DNA from: Actinomadura hallensis
Lineage (GTDB): Bacteria > Actinomycetota > Actinomycetes > Streptosporangiales > Streptosporangiaceae
Reading direction: 5' to 3'
DNA length: 64,000 bases
Assembly: GCF_006716765.1 (NCBI RefSeq)
Contig: NZ_VFPO01000001.1
Location: 1,364,001 to 1,428,000 of the forward strand
The notes under the pieces are model-generated. The model was given only the letters and a program-made list of their open reading frames with translations. It did not search any database and had not been told where the DNA came from. Each line of letters starts with the position of its first letter. Position 1 is the stretch's first letter. Below, piece after piece: positions 27,711 to 37,787 of this stretch. The position numbers were made by a program, and so were the translations under genes.

Positions 27711-29125
27711 GGCCACCTCTCTCGCCGATCAAGCCGGTCAAGCCGATCCGTTCGCTCGGGAGTGGCCCGCCCGCCGAAACCTACCGCTTCCGAGGCTGGG
27801 TCAGGATGGGGCCGCTCCTCTTCGGCGCCGTGGTCGTCTTCTAGCCGTAGGTCTTCCGGAGAGGCCGGGACGTCCTCCAGGGGAGTCCTGTGGCCGTTCA
27901 GGGGCGTGCCGGAGGGGGCGTCGTGCCCGGTCAGCTCCGCCGCCGAGAGCGAACGGGGGCTTTCCTCGACCGGACGGGGGCCGTCCAGTTCATCGTCGAC
28001 CACGCCCAAGTCGTTCAGCTTGCGCGCACTGACGAGCACGCGCGTCTCCAGCGATCCGACCGTCCGGTTGTAGGACTTGATGGCTCCGGTGAGCGCACGC
28101 CCCAGTTCGTCAACGTGCTGCCCCATCGTTCCTAGACGCTCGTAGAGTTCCTTGCCCAGTTCGAACACCGCGCGGGCGTTCCGCGAGAGCGCCGCCTGCT
28201 GCCACGCGTAGGACGCCGTCCGCAGCATGGTGATGAGTGTGGTCGGCGTAGCGATGTGCACCCGGCGGCGCATCGCGTACTCCAGCAGCCCTGGGTCGCG
28301 CTCAAGCGCCGGCGCAAGGAACGCCTCGCCCGGTATGAACAGGACGACGAACTCCGGCGCGGGGTTGAACGCCTGCCAGTACGACTTCGCCGCCAGACGG
28401 TCGACGTGCTCGCGCAAATGGCGCGCGTGCGCGTCCAGGCGGACCGGGTCGCCGCTCTCGGCCGCCTGGAGGTACGCCGCCAGGGACACCTTGGAGTCGA
28501 CCACGATGTTCTTGCCGCCGACCAGGCGCACCACCATGTCCGGCCGGACGGTGCCGTCGGCGGTGAACGCGCTCGCCTGCTCGTCGAAGTCGCAGTGCTG
28601 CGTCATCCCCGCCAGCTCGACGACGCGGCGGAGCTGGAGCTCGCCCCACCGTCCCCGCGCCTCGGGCCGCTGCAGCGCCCTGACGAGCGCCTGGGTCTCG
28701 CGGCGCAGCTGGTCGGAGCTCTGCCGGACGAAGTCGACCTGCTTGGCCAGCATCGCGTGCGACTCCCGCCGGCCCGTCTCCACCTCGCGGAGCTGCTCCT
28801 CGACCTTCGCGAGCGTCTCCCTCAGCGGCGCGACCAGGTGCTCGACGGCCTGCTGCCGCCGCTGGAGGTCGCCCGCGGCCTCCGCGCCCGCCGCCTTGAG
28901 CCGCGCGTCGGCCAGCTCGAGGAACCGCCGGTTGCTGGCGTCCAGCGCCTTGGCGGACAGGTTCTCGAAGTGCTCGGCCATCCGCTCCTCGGCGTAGGCG
29001 AGCTTCTCCTCCGCCGCCCGCGCCCGTGCGATCAGTGAGCCCTGCCGGCCCGTCGCGAGCGCGTATCCGGCGACGACGCCGAAGACGGCTCCGACGAGGA
29101 GGCCGGCGAACAGCGCGAGGTCCAT
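27707..29125 (-). CDS. rmuC: DNA recombination protein RmuC
   Basis: 472 residues from ATG 29125. N-terminal membrane helix (about 2-22), coiled coil from 30 to ~150, then the RmuC nuclease-like core (GRWGELQLRRVVELAGM, DMVVRLVGGKNIVVDSKV, EFVVLFIPGEAFLAPAL, IATPTTLITMLRTASYAW). RmuC limits inversions at short inverted repeats in E. coli. The last ~80 residues are a disordered extension. Upstream lies the divergent ychF. Confidence 0.93.
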   Translation of the reverse strand: MDLALFAGLLVGAVFGVVAGYALATGRQGSLIARARAAEEKLAYAEERMAEHFENLSAKALDASNRRFLELADARLKAAGAEAAGDLQRRQQAVEHLVAPLRETLAKVEEQLREVETGRRESHAMLAKQVDFVRQSSDQLRRETQALVRALQRPEARGRWGELQLRRVVELAGMTQHCDFDEQASAFTADGTVRPDMVVRLVGGKNIVVDSKVSLAAYLQAAESGDPVRLDAHARHLREHVDRLAAKSYWQAFNPAPEFVVLFIPGEAFLAPALERDPGLLEYAMRRRVHIATPTTLITMLRTASYAWQQAALSRNARAVFELGKELYERLGTMGQHVDELGRALTGAIKSYNRTVGSLETRVLVSARKLNDLGVVDDELDGPRPVEESPRSLSAAELTGHDAPSGTPLNGHRTPLEDVPASPEDLRLEDDHGAEEERPHPDPASEAVGFGGRATPERTDRLDRLDRRERWP

Positions 29126-29268
29126 CCGTTCATCGTGACAGCGCGGCGCCGAACGGCGACCGCGACGCGCCGTGACGGCCCGCCCCACCGGACATTCGGG
29201 CCAACGCGCGGCCCGCCGGACGATCCGGGCAGCCCGCGGGGTCCGCCGCCACCATAAACTTGACGGCC

Positions 29269-30360
<1,092 letters not shown>

Positions 30361-30806
30361 GCGGGCGGGCCGGGCCGCCTGACTTGTGTGATTTTGGCTA
30401 CAGGCGGCGCCGGTGGGGTGCGAGTGGCCGCTGAGCTGGGTGTTTGTCCTGATATGTCCCGACTTCGACACTGTGTCGGATTCTTTCGGGAAGAACGTGC
30501 GACCGTCGTCGCCACCCGGTAACCAAGCAACTCCCGACTCGCGACGCTTGTCCGGTACCTGGACCTGCGCACTGTTCGGAGCCCCAGATAGGGGATCGTC
30601 ACCGTTTGGCAATCTTCCCCGTTCCTGCTGAGGTGGATTGCATTATCCACAACCGCGTGCCGGGGCTGTGCTTTGCTGGGATGCGCTGGAACAATTGACG
30701 CCCGTGGTTACCCTGGGCCCCGAGGTGGGTTCGGAAAGGGCCACCGGCACATGATCAGCACACACAGGAGCGCGCCGACCGGGGGCGAGGCGCGAGCGGA
30801 GGCAGG
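30361..30806. other. Intergenic region upstream of the T4SS-like operon
   Basis: 446 bp without a supported gene, lower in GC than the neighbours. A perfect small inverted repeat CGACAC-T-GTGTCG lies at 30466-30478. A run with AT-rich patches (TGCATTATCCACAA near 30650) may hold the operon promoter. The operon's first start codon has GGAGG at good spacing. Confidence 0.5.
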
Positions 30807-31823
30807 ATGGCTCGCAGGCCGGCCGCGGGACGCGGCCGTGACACCGCCGTAGTCGAGGAGACGGCGCCGCCCGGCGGGGCGCTCGCGTCGTCCGTCGACC
30901 AGTGGGACGCGCCCGGCGGCGACGGCCGCGGGCGCTCCGGCGGTGGCGTGCGCGGAGGCCGCTGGGGCGGCTCCGGCGGCCGCTGGTGGGTGTGGGTCGG
31001 CCGCGCCGTGCTCTGGGCCGTGATCATCGTCATCCTCGTCAACGGCGTCCGCGCGCCCTTCGAGCGCTTCACCGCCGGCGAGCGGTCCGGCGGGACGGCC
31101 GCCGCGACCAAGCCCCCGCGGGGGGCCGGGTTCCCCAGCAGCGCCGCCGGCGCCTTCGCCCTCCAGTTCGCCGACGTCTACCTGAACTTCGACCAGAACA
31201 ACGCCGCCGCCCGCGAGGCCCAATTGCGGACCTTCCTGCCCGACGGCGCCGACCCCCAATTCGGCTGGAACGGCGCCGGCAAGATGCAGGTGCAGTCCGT
31301 CCAGGTGGCCGGAGTGGACGCCCGCGACGCCAACAACGCGACCGTGACCCTGCTGGCCCGCAGCGGTGACAAGTGGCTGCGCCTGGCCGTTCCCGTGTAC
31401 GCCGACAAGGGCGGATCCCTGGTCGTGTCCGGCCGTCCGGCGCTGCTTCCGCCGCCCTCCAAGGCCCGGCTTCCCGAGAGCGGCCTCCAGAGCCGCGACA
31501 GCGCCCTCGAGGGCGAGCTCCAGCCCTTCCTCAGCACCTTCTTCCAGGAGTACGCGACCGGCAACCAGGAGGCCCTGTCCCGGTTCTCCGACGGCGCGAC
31601 CATCGCCGGCCTCGCCAACTCCGTGACCTTCGTGCAGGTCAGGGAGGTCGTCGCGCCGAAGGGCTCCCCCGGCGAGCGCACCATCACCGCGACCGTCGTC
31701 TGGCGTCCCGCCGCCGGCGGCGACGGCGAACTGGAGCAGGCCTACCAGCTCGCCATGGTGAAGAGGGGCGACAAATGGCTCGTCCGCGACATTCGCGGGA
31801 CCACGCGACCCAACGCATCATGA
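30807..31823 (+). CDS. TcpC/VirB8-like conjugation protein
   Basis: 338 residues. The first 58 residues are Gly/Arg-rich and cytosolic, one membrane helix is at about 60-80 (WWVWVGRAVLWAVIIVILV), and the outside part contains two NTF2-like repeats (about 115-200 and 225-330) as in TcpC of pCW3 and ConB of ICEBs1. Marker segments are FALQFADVYLNFDQNNAAAR and FLSTFFQEYATGNQEALSRF. TcpC assembles the trans-envelope channel. First gene of an operon ordered C-D-E-F-H-G. Assignment by architecture and motif pattern. Confidence 0.82.
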   Translation: MARRPAAGRGRDTAVVEETAPPGGALASSVDQWDAPGGDGRGRSGGGVRGGRWGGSGGRWWVWVGRAVLWAVIIVILVNGVRAPFERFTAGERSGGTAAATKPPRGAGFPSSAAGAFALQFADVYLNFDQNNAAAREAQLRTFLPDGADPQFGWNGAGKMQVQSVQVAGVDARDANNATVTLLARSGDKWLRLAVPVYADKGGSLVVSGRPALLPPPSKARLPESGLQSRDSALEGELQPFLSTFFQEYATGNQEALSRFSDGATIAGLANSVTFVQVREVVAPKGSPGERTITATVVWRPAAGGDGELEQAYQLAMVKRGDKWLVRDIRGTTRPNAS

Positions 31824-31885
31824 GAGGTCTTGATTTGAGCGAACCGACCCCCAGCGGACCCGCCGAACAAGGAAGGTGAACATCG

Positions 31886-32170
31886 ATGCTGCACCACATT
31901 CTGGCGTCGATTCCCTATGAAATCCTTGCGGCGCCCAACGATGAACTCAAGACCGACCAGCTCGCCGATTGGCTGCGGCAGATATTCGGCCCGCTATTCC
32001 TGGTGATCGTCTCCATTGTGGCGATCTTCTTCCTGTTCACCCGCGAGATCACGCGCTTCGTCCAGTTCATCCTGCTGGCGATCGGCATCGGGGTGGTCTT
32101 CTACGTGCCCAACATCATCGAGACCACGGCCAAGGCGATCGCCACGGCCCTCGGCGTGAACGTCAGCTGA
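31886..32170 (+). CDS. Small membrane protein (TcpD-like)
   Basis: 94 residues with two hydrophobic helices (IFGPLFLVIVSIVAIFFLF and FVQFILLAIGIGVVFYVP) and a TRE turn between them. Size, topology and position after TcpC agree with TcpD/ConC of Gram-positive T4SS loci. Ribosome site AAGGTG before the ATG. Preceded by 62 bp from the TcpC-like gene and followed by the TcpE-like fusion after 39 bp. Confidence 0.7.
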   Translation: MLHHILASIPYEILAAPNDELKTDQLADWLRQIFGPLFLVIVSIVAIFFLFTREITRFVQFILLAIGIGVVFYVPNIIETTAKAIATALGVNVS

Positions 32171-32209
32171 CCGGCGGGCCCGTGCTCGCGCAGTTAGGGG
32201 AGTAGGGGC

Positions 32210-35149
32210 GTGGATCTACCCACGTACACGAACATCTGGCGCATCGAGAAGCGGCTGTACAAGCTGTACGACCTGCGGCTGCCCATGCCGCTGCCGCTCG
32301 TGCAGATCGGCGTCTTCCTCGGTGTGTTCGTGCCCTGGATCGTCCTGCTCCGCGTGGTCGGCGTCCCCTTCGAATCCCCCTGGCACGTCCTGTACATCGT
32401 CCCGCCGGGCGTGCTGACCTGGCTGGCGACCCGCCCCGTCATAGAGGGCAAGAGGCTCACCGAACTGCTGCTCTCCCAGGGCCGGTACCTCGCCGAACCC
32501 CGCACCTGGTGCCGGCTCACCCCGATCAGGGAGCCCCGCGAGGTCGTCATCGTCGCCCGCGTGTGGCGCCGCGCCGAGGCGCCCGCCGCGGTGGAACGTG
32601 CCGCGATCAAGACCCACCGCAAGCAGCAGGCCGTCGCCGTGCCCGCCCTGCTCGGGACGGCCGGCCCCGCGGCCGAGCCCGCCCCCCTCAAGCCGTGGCG
32701 CCGCACCACCCGCGACATCTCCCACGAGCACGACGTCATCTCCCCCGGGAGCGACGTCCAGCCCGTCCACGCCGACCTAGAGCACCCCCCGGCGACCCCC
32801 CGGCTGGAGGCCCCCGCCCCGGGCTCCGGCAAGCGGGCCCTGGCCTCCGGCATCCGCCGCCCCGGTGCCCCCACCGAGTTCTGGCAGGCCGCCCAGAGCG
32901 GCGCGGCCGGCCAGGGCGAGGCGCCCGCCGTCCACCCGCACTTCGAGAAATCACCCGGCCATGGCGCCGGCGTCCCGCAGCCCGACGAGGCGGCCGCACA
33001 CGCCGCGCCGCCGCACCCGGGACCGACCGCGCCGAAGACGGGAACCCCGCACCCTCCGGGCCAGCCGGGCCAAGGCCGGCCCGCGCCCACCCCTTGGGTC
33101 CGGCCATCGGCCACCGGCACGCCGCCGCACGGCCGGCCCGCACCCCAGGCAGGACCTTCGCACGCGGCCGGCGCGCCCGCCCAGGCCGAGGCGTCCAGCA
33201 CTCAAGCGCACCCTCCACACGAGGCCGCACCCCGGCCTGCGGCACCAGGCCAGACTGCACCGCCGCCACGCCAGGGCGAGACAGCGCCCCATGCCGGTGC
33301 TGTGCAAGCGAGCGCCGCGCCCGGCCAGGCCGCGCCGTCCCAGGCTCAGCCTCCGAGCGAGGGCCAGGCCGCTCGCCAGGGCGAGGCGCCGGGCTCCGCT
33401 GCACCGGCGCGCCAAGGCGAGTCCGTGTCCCAGGCGGGTGCTGTGCAAGCGAGCGGTACGTCCGGCCCGGCCGGGGCGTCGGGTCCTCAGGTTCGGCCTC
33501 CGCACGGCGGCCAGGCCGCCCGTCAGGGCGAGGCGCCGGGCTCCGCCGCGCCGCCGCGCCAGGGGGAGGCGGCGCCCCAGGCGGGTGCCGCGCACGCGAG
33601 CGGCGCGCCTGGTCAGGGTGAGGCGTCCGGACAGGCTGCGCCGCACCAGGGCGAGGCTGCGCGTCAGGCAGGGGCACAGCAGACGGGCGGTGTGCCCGGT
33701 CAGGGGCAGGTGCCCGGTGCTCAGGGTCGGCCTTCGCAGGGTCAGGCCGCGCGTTGGCCGCAGGCGCCGGGCCCGGTTGTGCCGCCGGCGCGCCAGGGTG
33801 AGACCGCGCCCCAGACGGGGGCTGCGCGCGGGAGTGCGCCCCGGGCCGGTGGTGGTGAGGCCGGGGACAAGAAGGTCGCCGGGGAGCGGCGGGACGTGCC
33901 GCGGCAGTGGGGGCCGCCGCAGCAGGGGGCCGGGCCCACTCGGCCCGACGTGCCCATGGTGCCGGGGGCCTTCGGTGCGCGGCCCGCCGAGACGCCGCGG
34001 ATGGAGCCGCCCCGGCCGTGGTCGGAGGGGCTGTCCAGGCGTCCCGCGCCCGCGGAGGAACCGCCCGCGCCGTCCGCACCGTCCGCACCGTCCGCGCCGT
34101 CCACGCCGTCCGCGCCGTCCGCGCCGTCTGCGCCGCCGCCGGGGGAGGCGGCCCCGCCGCGCGAGGTGCGGTCGCAGCCCGCGTCGCCCGTGCGCCCGCG
34201 GCCGCTGCCGCCGCCACCGGCGCCGCCGCCGTCCGGTCCGGCGATAACACCGCCCGGCCCTGGCCACGAGGCCGCCGGCGGCGGGGGGCTGCGGCGGCTC
34301 TTCCACGCCGTCGGCGGCGGGCAGAGCGACATGGACGCCGAGTACCAGCAGCGTCTGCAGCAGCCCTTCCACGGCACGCGGCGCGTCGTCGTGCTCGGGT
34401 GCACCGGCGGGGCGGGGCAGACGGTGACCGCGCTGATGCTCGGGCACACGTTCGCGCAGCACAACGGCGAGCCGGTCGTCGCCATCGACGTGAACCCCGG
34501 GCCGGGCGCGCTGGCGCGGCGGACGCGCAGCGACACGAACGAGACGCTGACCGGTCTCATCACGCGCGCCGACCAGGTCGGCAGCCTCACCGCGATGCGC
34601 CGGTACACCTCGCAGGCCAAGTCGGGCCTCGACGTCATCGCGGCGGGCAAGAACCCGCTGCAGGCGCTGGACGACCGCGACTACGCGCTGGCCATCCGCA
34701 CGATCGACAAGTTCTACTCGGTGACGCTGATCGACGCGGCCGCCGCGGTGGTCGCGCGGGTGCTGCCGCACGCCGACCAGATCGTCCTCGTGGCGCCGGC
34801 CAGCGCGGACGCGCCGCGCGCGGTCGCGATGACGTTCGAGTGGCTCGACGGCCACGGCTACGAGGAGCTGCGGTCCCGCGCGGTGACGGTCATCAACGGG
34901 GTGAGCCGCCGCAGCATGGACGACGTCGAGCAGGCCGAGGCCGTGGCGCGCGGCCGCTGCCGGGCGCTCGTCCGCATCCCGTGGGATGATCACCTGAGCA
35001 TGGACCGCGCGCCGCGCAACGAGCTGAAGTCGTTGCGGACGCCCACGCGGCGTGCCTATCTTGCCCTCGCCGGCGTGGTCGCCGGCGGTTTCAGCGTCAT
35101 GCCCGAGCGTTACCAGGAGCTTCAGCAGGAGCAGGAGGCCACGCGATGA
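32210..35149 (+). CDS. TcpE domain fused through a long Pro-rich linker to a ParA/MinD-like domain
   Basis: 979 residues. Residues 1-115 are TcpE-like: DLPTYTNIWRIEKRLYKLYD, then two membrane helices (PLPLVQIGVFLGVFVPWIVL and SPWHVLYIVPPGVLTWLA). About 130-700 is Pro/Ala/Gln/Gly-rich with imperfect ~50-residue repeats (GQAARQGEAPGSAAP). The C-terminal 260 residues have a MinD/CpaE/ParA fold: VVVLGCTGGAGQTVTALMLG, AIDVNPGPGALARRT, VTLIDAAAAV, IVLVAPASADAPRAV. The P-loop is degenerate: the lysine of GKT is replaced by Gln. It may bind nucleotide poorly or act as a positioning scaffold. The fusion is unusual for a conjugation locus. Confidence 0.82.
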   Translation: MDLPTYTNIWRIEKRLYKLYDLRLPMPLPLVQIGVFLGVFVPWIVLLRVVGVPFESPWHVLYIVPPGVLTWLATRPVIEGKRLTELLLSQGRYLAEPRTWCRLTPIREPREVVIVARVWRRAEAPAAVERAAIKTHRKQQAVAVPALLGTAGPAAEPAPLKPWRRTTRDISHEHDVISPGSDVQPVHADLEHPPATPRLEAPAPGSGKRALASGIRRPGAPTEFWQAAQSGAAGQGEAPAVHPHFEKSPGHGAGVPQPDEAAAHAAPPHPGPTAPKTGTPHPPGQPGQGRPAPTPWVRPSATGTPPHGRPAPQAGPSHAAGAPAQAEASSTQAHPPHEAAPRPAAPGQTAPPPRQGETAPHAGAVQASAAPGQAAPSQAQPPSEGQAARQGEAPGSAAPARQGESVSQAGAVQASGTSGPAGASGPQVRPPHGGQAARQGEAPGSAAPPRQGEAAPQAGAAHASGAPGQGEASGQAAPHQGEAARQAGAQQTGGVPGQGQVPGAQGRPSQGQAARWPQAPGPVVPPARQGETAPQTGAARGSAPRAGGGEAGDKKVAGERRDVPRQWGPPQQGAGPTRPDVPMVPGAFGARPAETPRMEPPRPWSEGLSRRPAPAEEPPAPSAPSAPSAPSTPSAPSAPSAPPPGEAAPPREVRSQPASPVRPRPLPPPPAPPPSGPAITPPGPGHEAAGGGGLRRLFHAVGGGQSDMDAEYQQRLQQPFHGTRRVVVLGCTGGAGQTVTALMLGHTFAQHNGEPVVAIDVNPGPGALARRTRSDTNETLTGLITRADQVGSLTAMRRYTSQAKSGLDVIAAGKNPLQALDDRDYALAIRTIDKFYSVTLIDAAAAVVARVLPHADQIVLVAPASADAPRAVAMTFEWLDGHGYEELRSRAVTVINGVSRRSMDDVEQAEAVARGRCRALVRIPWDDHLSMDRAPRNELKSLRTPTRRAYLALAGVVAGGFSVMPERYQELQQEQEATR

Positions 35150-35301
35150 GCGCCCCCCGCGGGCAGCGACCGGAGACCGGCACGGGAATCCTGGCGGGCG
35201 CGCCTCACCCCGATGACCGCCCGGACTCGAAAGACTCTCCCGGGGAGCCCTGTGCGGTCGCCGGGGCGCCGGGACAATGCGGGGTGGGGGTGACGGCGTG
35301 A
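35146..35301 (+). CDS. 51-residue ORF joining two T4SS-like genes
   Basis: ATG 35146 overlaps the stop of the TcpE fusion (ATGA), and its TGA overlaps the GTG start of the VirB4-like gene (GTGA, 35298-35301). The peptide (MSAPRGQRPETGTGILAGAP ...) is polar with two cysteines and no membrane segment. It may be a real small protein or mainly a translational coupling device. Conservation of the peptide in relatives would decide. Confidence 0.45.
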   Translation: MSAPRGQRPETGTGILAGAPHPDDRPDSKDSPGEPCAVAGAPGQCGVGVTA

Positions 35302-37787
35302 GCAAGTCCAGCCGGCTGGCCGTGCGGTACTTCGACGACCGCGTGCTGCTCACCGACAACGCCGCATGGGCGTACTTCCGGCTGCCCACGGTGTCGTACG
35401 AGTTCACCACCGGGGAGGAGCGCGAGGCGCTCGCCACCAACATCACCATCGCGCTCGCGGGCATCCGCATGCAGGACGCCGAGATCCACCTGCGGATCGC
35501 GCACCGGACGTACCCCGCGGCGGAGTGGGCGCTCGCGCTGGACCGCACGTCCGACGGCGGGCCCGGCTGGCGGGAGTACCTGGAGGAGACCTACGCCCAC
35601 GTGTGGGCCCAGGACTTCTGGACCAAGGAGGTCTACCTCGGGGTGCGGCTCGGCCCGCGGGGGATGGGCGCGCAGCTGTCCGGCGGGGTGCTGAAGCAGC
35701 TCCTCGGCTTCTACAAGCGCAGCGAGAGCGTCCTCGGCGTCCAGGACGACGCGATCGACGCGAAGGAGATCGCCCGCTGGACGGACCAGGCCGAGCGGAT
35801 CGGGCGGGCGCTCGGCGGATCGGCCCTGTACGCCCGGCACGCCACCTCCACGGAGGTGGCGTGGCTGTTCCAGCACGCGGTGTCGGGGTCGCTGGCCGAC
35901 CCGCCGCCGTCCGCCGTGCCGCGCAGGACGTGGGGCAAGGGCGAGATCGAGTCGCTGGTCGAGGGCGCGATCCACAACGGGCGCTCGTACCTGAGGGTGG
36001 AGCAGCCGAACTTCACCGGCGCGGGCGGCGGCGCCACGGCGGCGTCGTACGTGGCGTACCTGTCGTTCGCGCGGTTCCCCGACATGATGCCGTTCCCGGA
36101 CGGCGAGCCGTGGCTCCACTACGCCGACGCGCTCCCGTTCCCGGTGGAGATCAGCTCGCGGATGAAGCTGATCCCGCCGGCGAAGGCGTCCAAGGACGTG
36201 TCGCGGAAGCTCGCGCACGCCCGGGACATGGACCAGCACATCCGGGAGGCGGGCGCGGAGGCGCCGATCGCGCTCGCGGAGCAGATCGACGCGGCGCGGA
36301 TGCTGGAGCACGGCATCACCAAGGAGCGGCTGCCGTTCGTGTACGGGTGGCACCGGCTGATCGTGTCCGCGGCCACCGAGGACCTGCTCGCGCAGCGGGT
36401 GGACGCGGTGGTGGAGCACTACCGCGACATCGGCATCGACGTGGTCAACTCGACCGGCGACCAGTTCTCGCTGTTCCTGGAGTCGCTCCCCGGCGACCAG
36501 ATCCGGCTGAACGCCTACGCGCAGCGGCAGCCGCTGCGGACGATCGCGGGCGGCATGCCGATCGCGACGGTCGATCTCGGCGACCGCCCGGCCGACGGCG
36601 ACGAGGGCTGGGTCGGCCCGTACATCGGCGAGACGCTCGGCCGGGCCCGGTCCATCGTGCACTTCGACCCGCTGGTCGCCGCGGCCCGCAACCGCCCGAC
36701 CGCCGTGGCGATCACCGGTGAGCCGGGCGGCGGGAAGACCACGCTGGCGCTGCTGCTGCTCTACCAGATGGCGCTGCGGGGCGTGACGATCGCGGCGATC
36801 GACCCGAAGGGCGACGCGGAGTCGCTGGTGCAGCTGCTGAAGTCGCGGGGTCGCAAGGCGCGGATCCTGCCGCTGGGGTCCGCGGCGCCGGGCCTGCTCG
36901 ACCCGTTCTCGTTCGGCGACGACCTCGCCACCAAGAAGATGATGGCGACCGAGACGCTGCGGCTGCTGCTGCCGCGGATGTCGGAGGAGCGCGAGTCCGC
37001 GATGATCCAGGCGGTCAGCGCGGTCGCGAACGCGGAGCGGCCCTCCCTCGGCCGCGTCGTCGACTACCTCGAGGGCACCGACGACCCGGCGTCCAAGAAC
37101 CTCGGCGCGGTGCTGCGGTCGATGTCGGAGATGCATCTGGCGCGGCTGTGCTTCGACCCGTCCGGCGGCGAGCGCATCGACACCGCCGGGTGGACGACCG
37201 TGTTCACGCTCGGCGGCCTCACGCTGCCGGACGTGGCGATCTCGCGGGAGGACTACTCCTACGAGCAGCGGCTGTCGGTGGCGCTGATGTACCTGGTGTC
37301 GCAGTTCGCGCGGCGGCTGATGCACGGCCTCGACCGGCGGCTCCCCAAGGCGATCTTCCTGGACGAGGCGTGGGCGATCACCTCGACGCCGGAGGGCGCC
37401 AAGCTGGTGCCGGAGGTGTCGCGGATGGGGCGGTCCCGCAACACCGCGCTGATCCTCGTCTCCCAGAACGCGGGCGACCTGCTGAACGAGCAGGTGACGA
37501 ACTGCCTGTCGTCGGTGTTCTCCTTCCGCTCCACCGAGCGCGTCGAGGTCGGCAACGTGATGTCGCTCCTCGGCGTGGAGGCGTCCGACGAGCACAAGGC
37601 CGTGCTGCGCAACCTCGGCAACGGCGAGTGCATCTTCCGTGACCTCGACGGCCGGGCCGGACGGATCGGCGTCGACCTGATCTCCGAGGAACTGCAGCGT
37701 TGGCTGGACACCAACCCGACCCGGTCCCGGCCGGGGTCGTCAGAACTCATCGCCGCGGGGGCCGAGGTCGAGGAGGTCGGTCGATGA
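35298..37787 (+). CDS. VirB4/TcpF-like conjugation ATPase
   Basis: 829 residues from GTG 35298 (start supported by the GTGA overlap; ATG 35277 is possible). The N-terminal ~430 residues match the VirB4 accessory region. The RecA-like core has Walker A GEPGGGKT (474-481), IDPKGDAESL, Walker B KAIFLDEAWAI and the sensor region SRNTALILVSQNAGDLL. VirB4/TcpF/ConE energises substrate transfer and pilus/channel assembly at the cytosolic membrane face. All nucleotide-binding residues are present, so the ATPase looks active. Confidence 0.92.
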   Translation: MSKSSRLAVRYFDDRVLLTDNAAWAYFRLPTVSYEFTTGEEREALATNITIALAGIRMQDAEIHLRIAHRTYPAAEWALALDRTSDGGPGWREYLEETYAHVWAQDFWTKEVYLGVRLGPRGMGAQLSGGVLKQLLGFYKRSESVLGVQDDAIDAKEIARWTDQAERIGRALGGSALYARHATSTEVAWLFQHAVSGSLADPPPSAVPRRTWGKGEIESLVEGAIHNGRSYLRVEQPNFTGAGGGATAASYVAYLSFARFPDMMPFPDGEPWLHYADALPFPVEISSRMKLIPPAKASKDVSRKLAHARDMDQHIREAGAEAPIALAEQIDAARMLEHGITKERLPFVYGWHRLIVSAATEDLLAQRVDAVVEHYRDIGIDVVNSTGDQFSLFLESLPGDQIRLNAYAQRQPLRTIAGGMPIATVDLGDRPADGDEGWVGPYIGETLGRARSIVHFDPLVAAARNRPTAVAITGEPGGGKTTLALLLLYQMALRGVTIAAIDPKGDAESLVQLLKSRGRKARILPLGSAAPGLLDPFSFGDDLATKKMMATETLRLLLPRMSEERESAMIQAVSAVANAERPSLGRVVDYLEGTDDPASKNLGAVLRSMSEMHLARLCFDPSGGERIDTAGWTTVFTLGGLTLPDVAISREDYSYEQRLSVALMYLVSQFARRLMHGLDRRLPKAIFLDEAWAITSTPEGAKLVPEVSRMGRSRNTALILVSQNAGDLLNEQVTNCLSSVFSFRSTERVEVGNVMSLLGVEASDEHKAVLRNLGNGECIFRDLDGRAGRIGVDLISEELQRWLDTNPTRSRPGSSELIAAGAEVEEVGR

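Noticed and set aside
33260..33800. Repeat array resembling a CRISPR or minisatellite
   Set aside because: Repeats are imperfect, in frame and Pro/Ala/Gln-coding; they are the linker of the TcpE fusion protein.
32951..35548. Long minus-strand ORF (865 codons) opposite the TcpE fusion gene
   Set aside because: Arg/Gly/Leu-rich shadow of a high-GC gene; the plus strand encodes recognisable TcpE and MinD-like domains.
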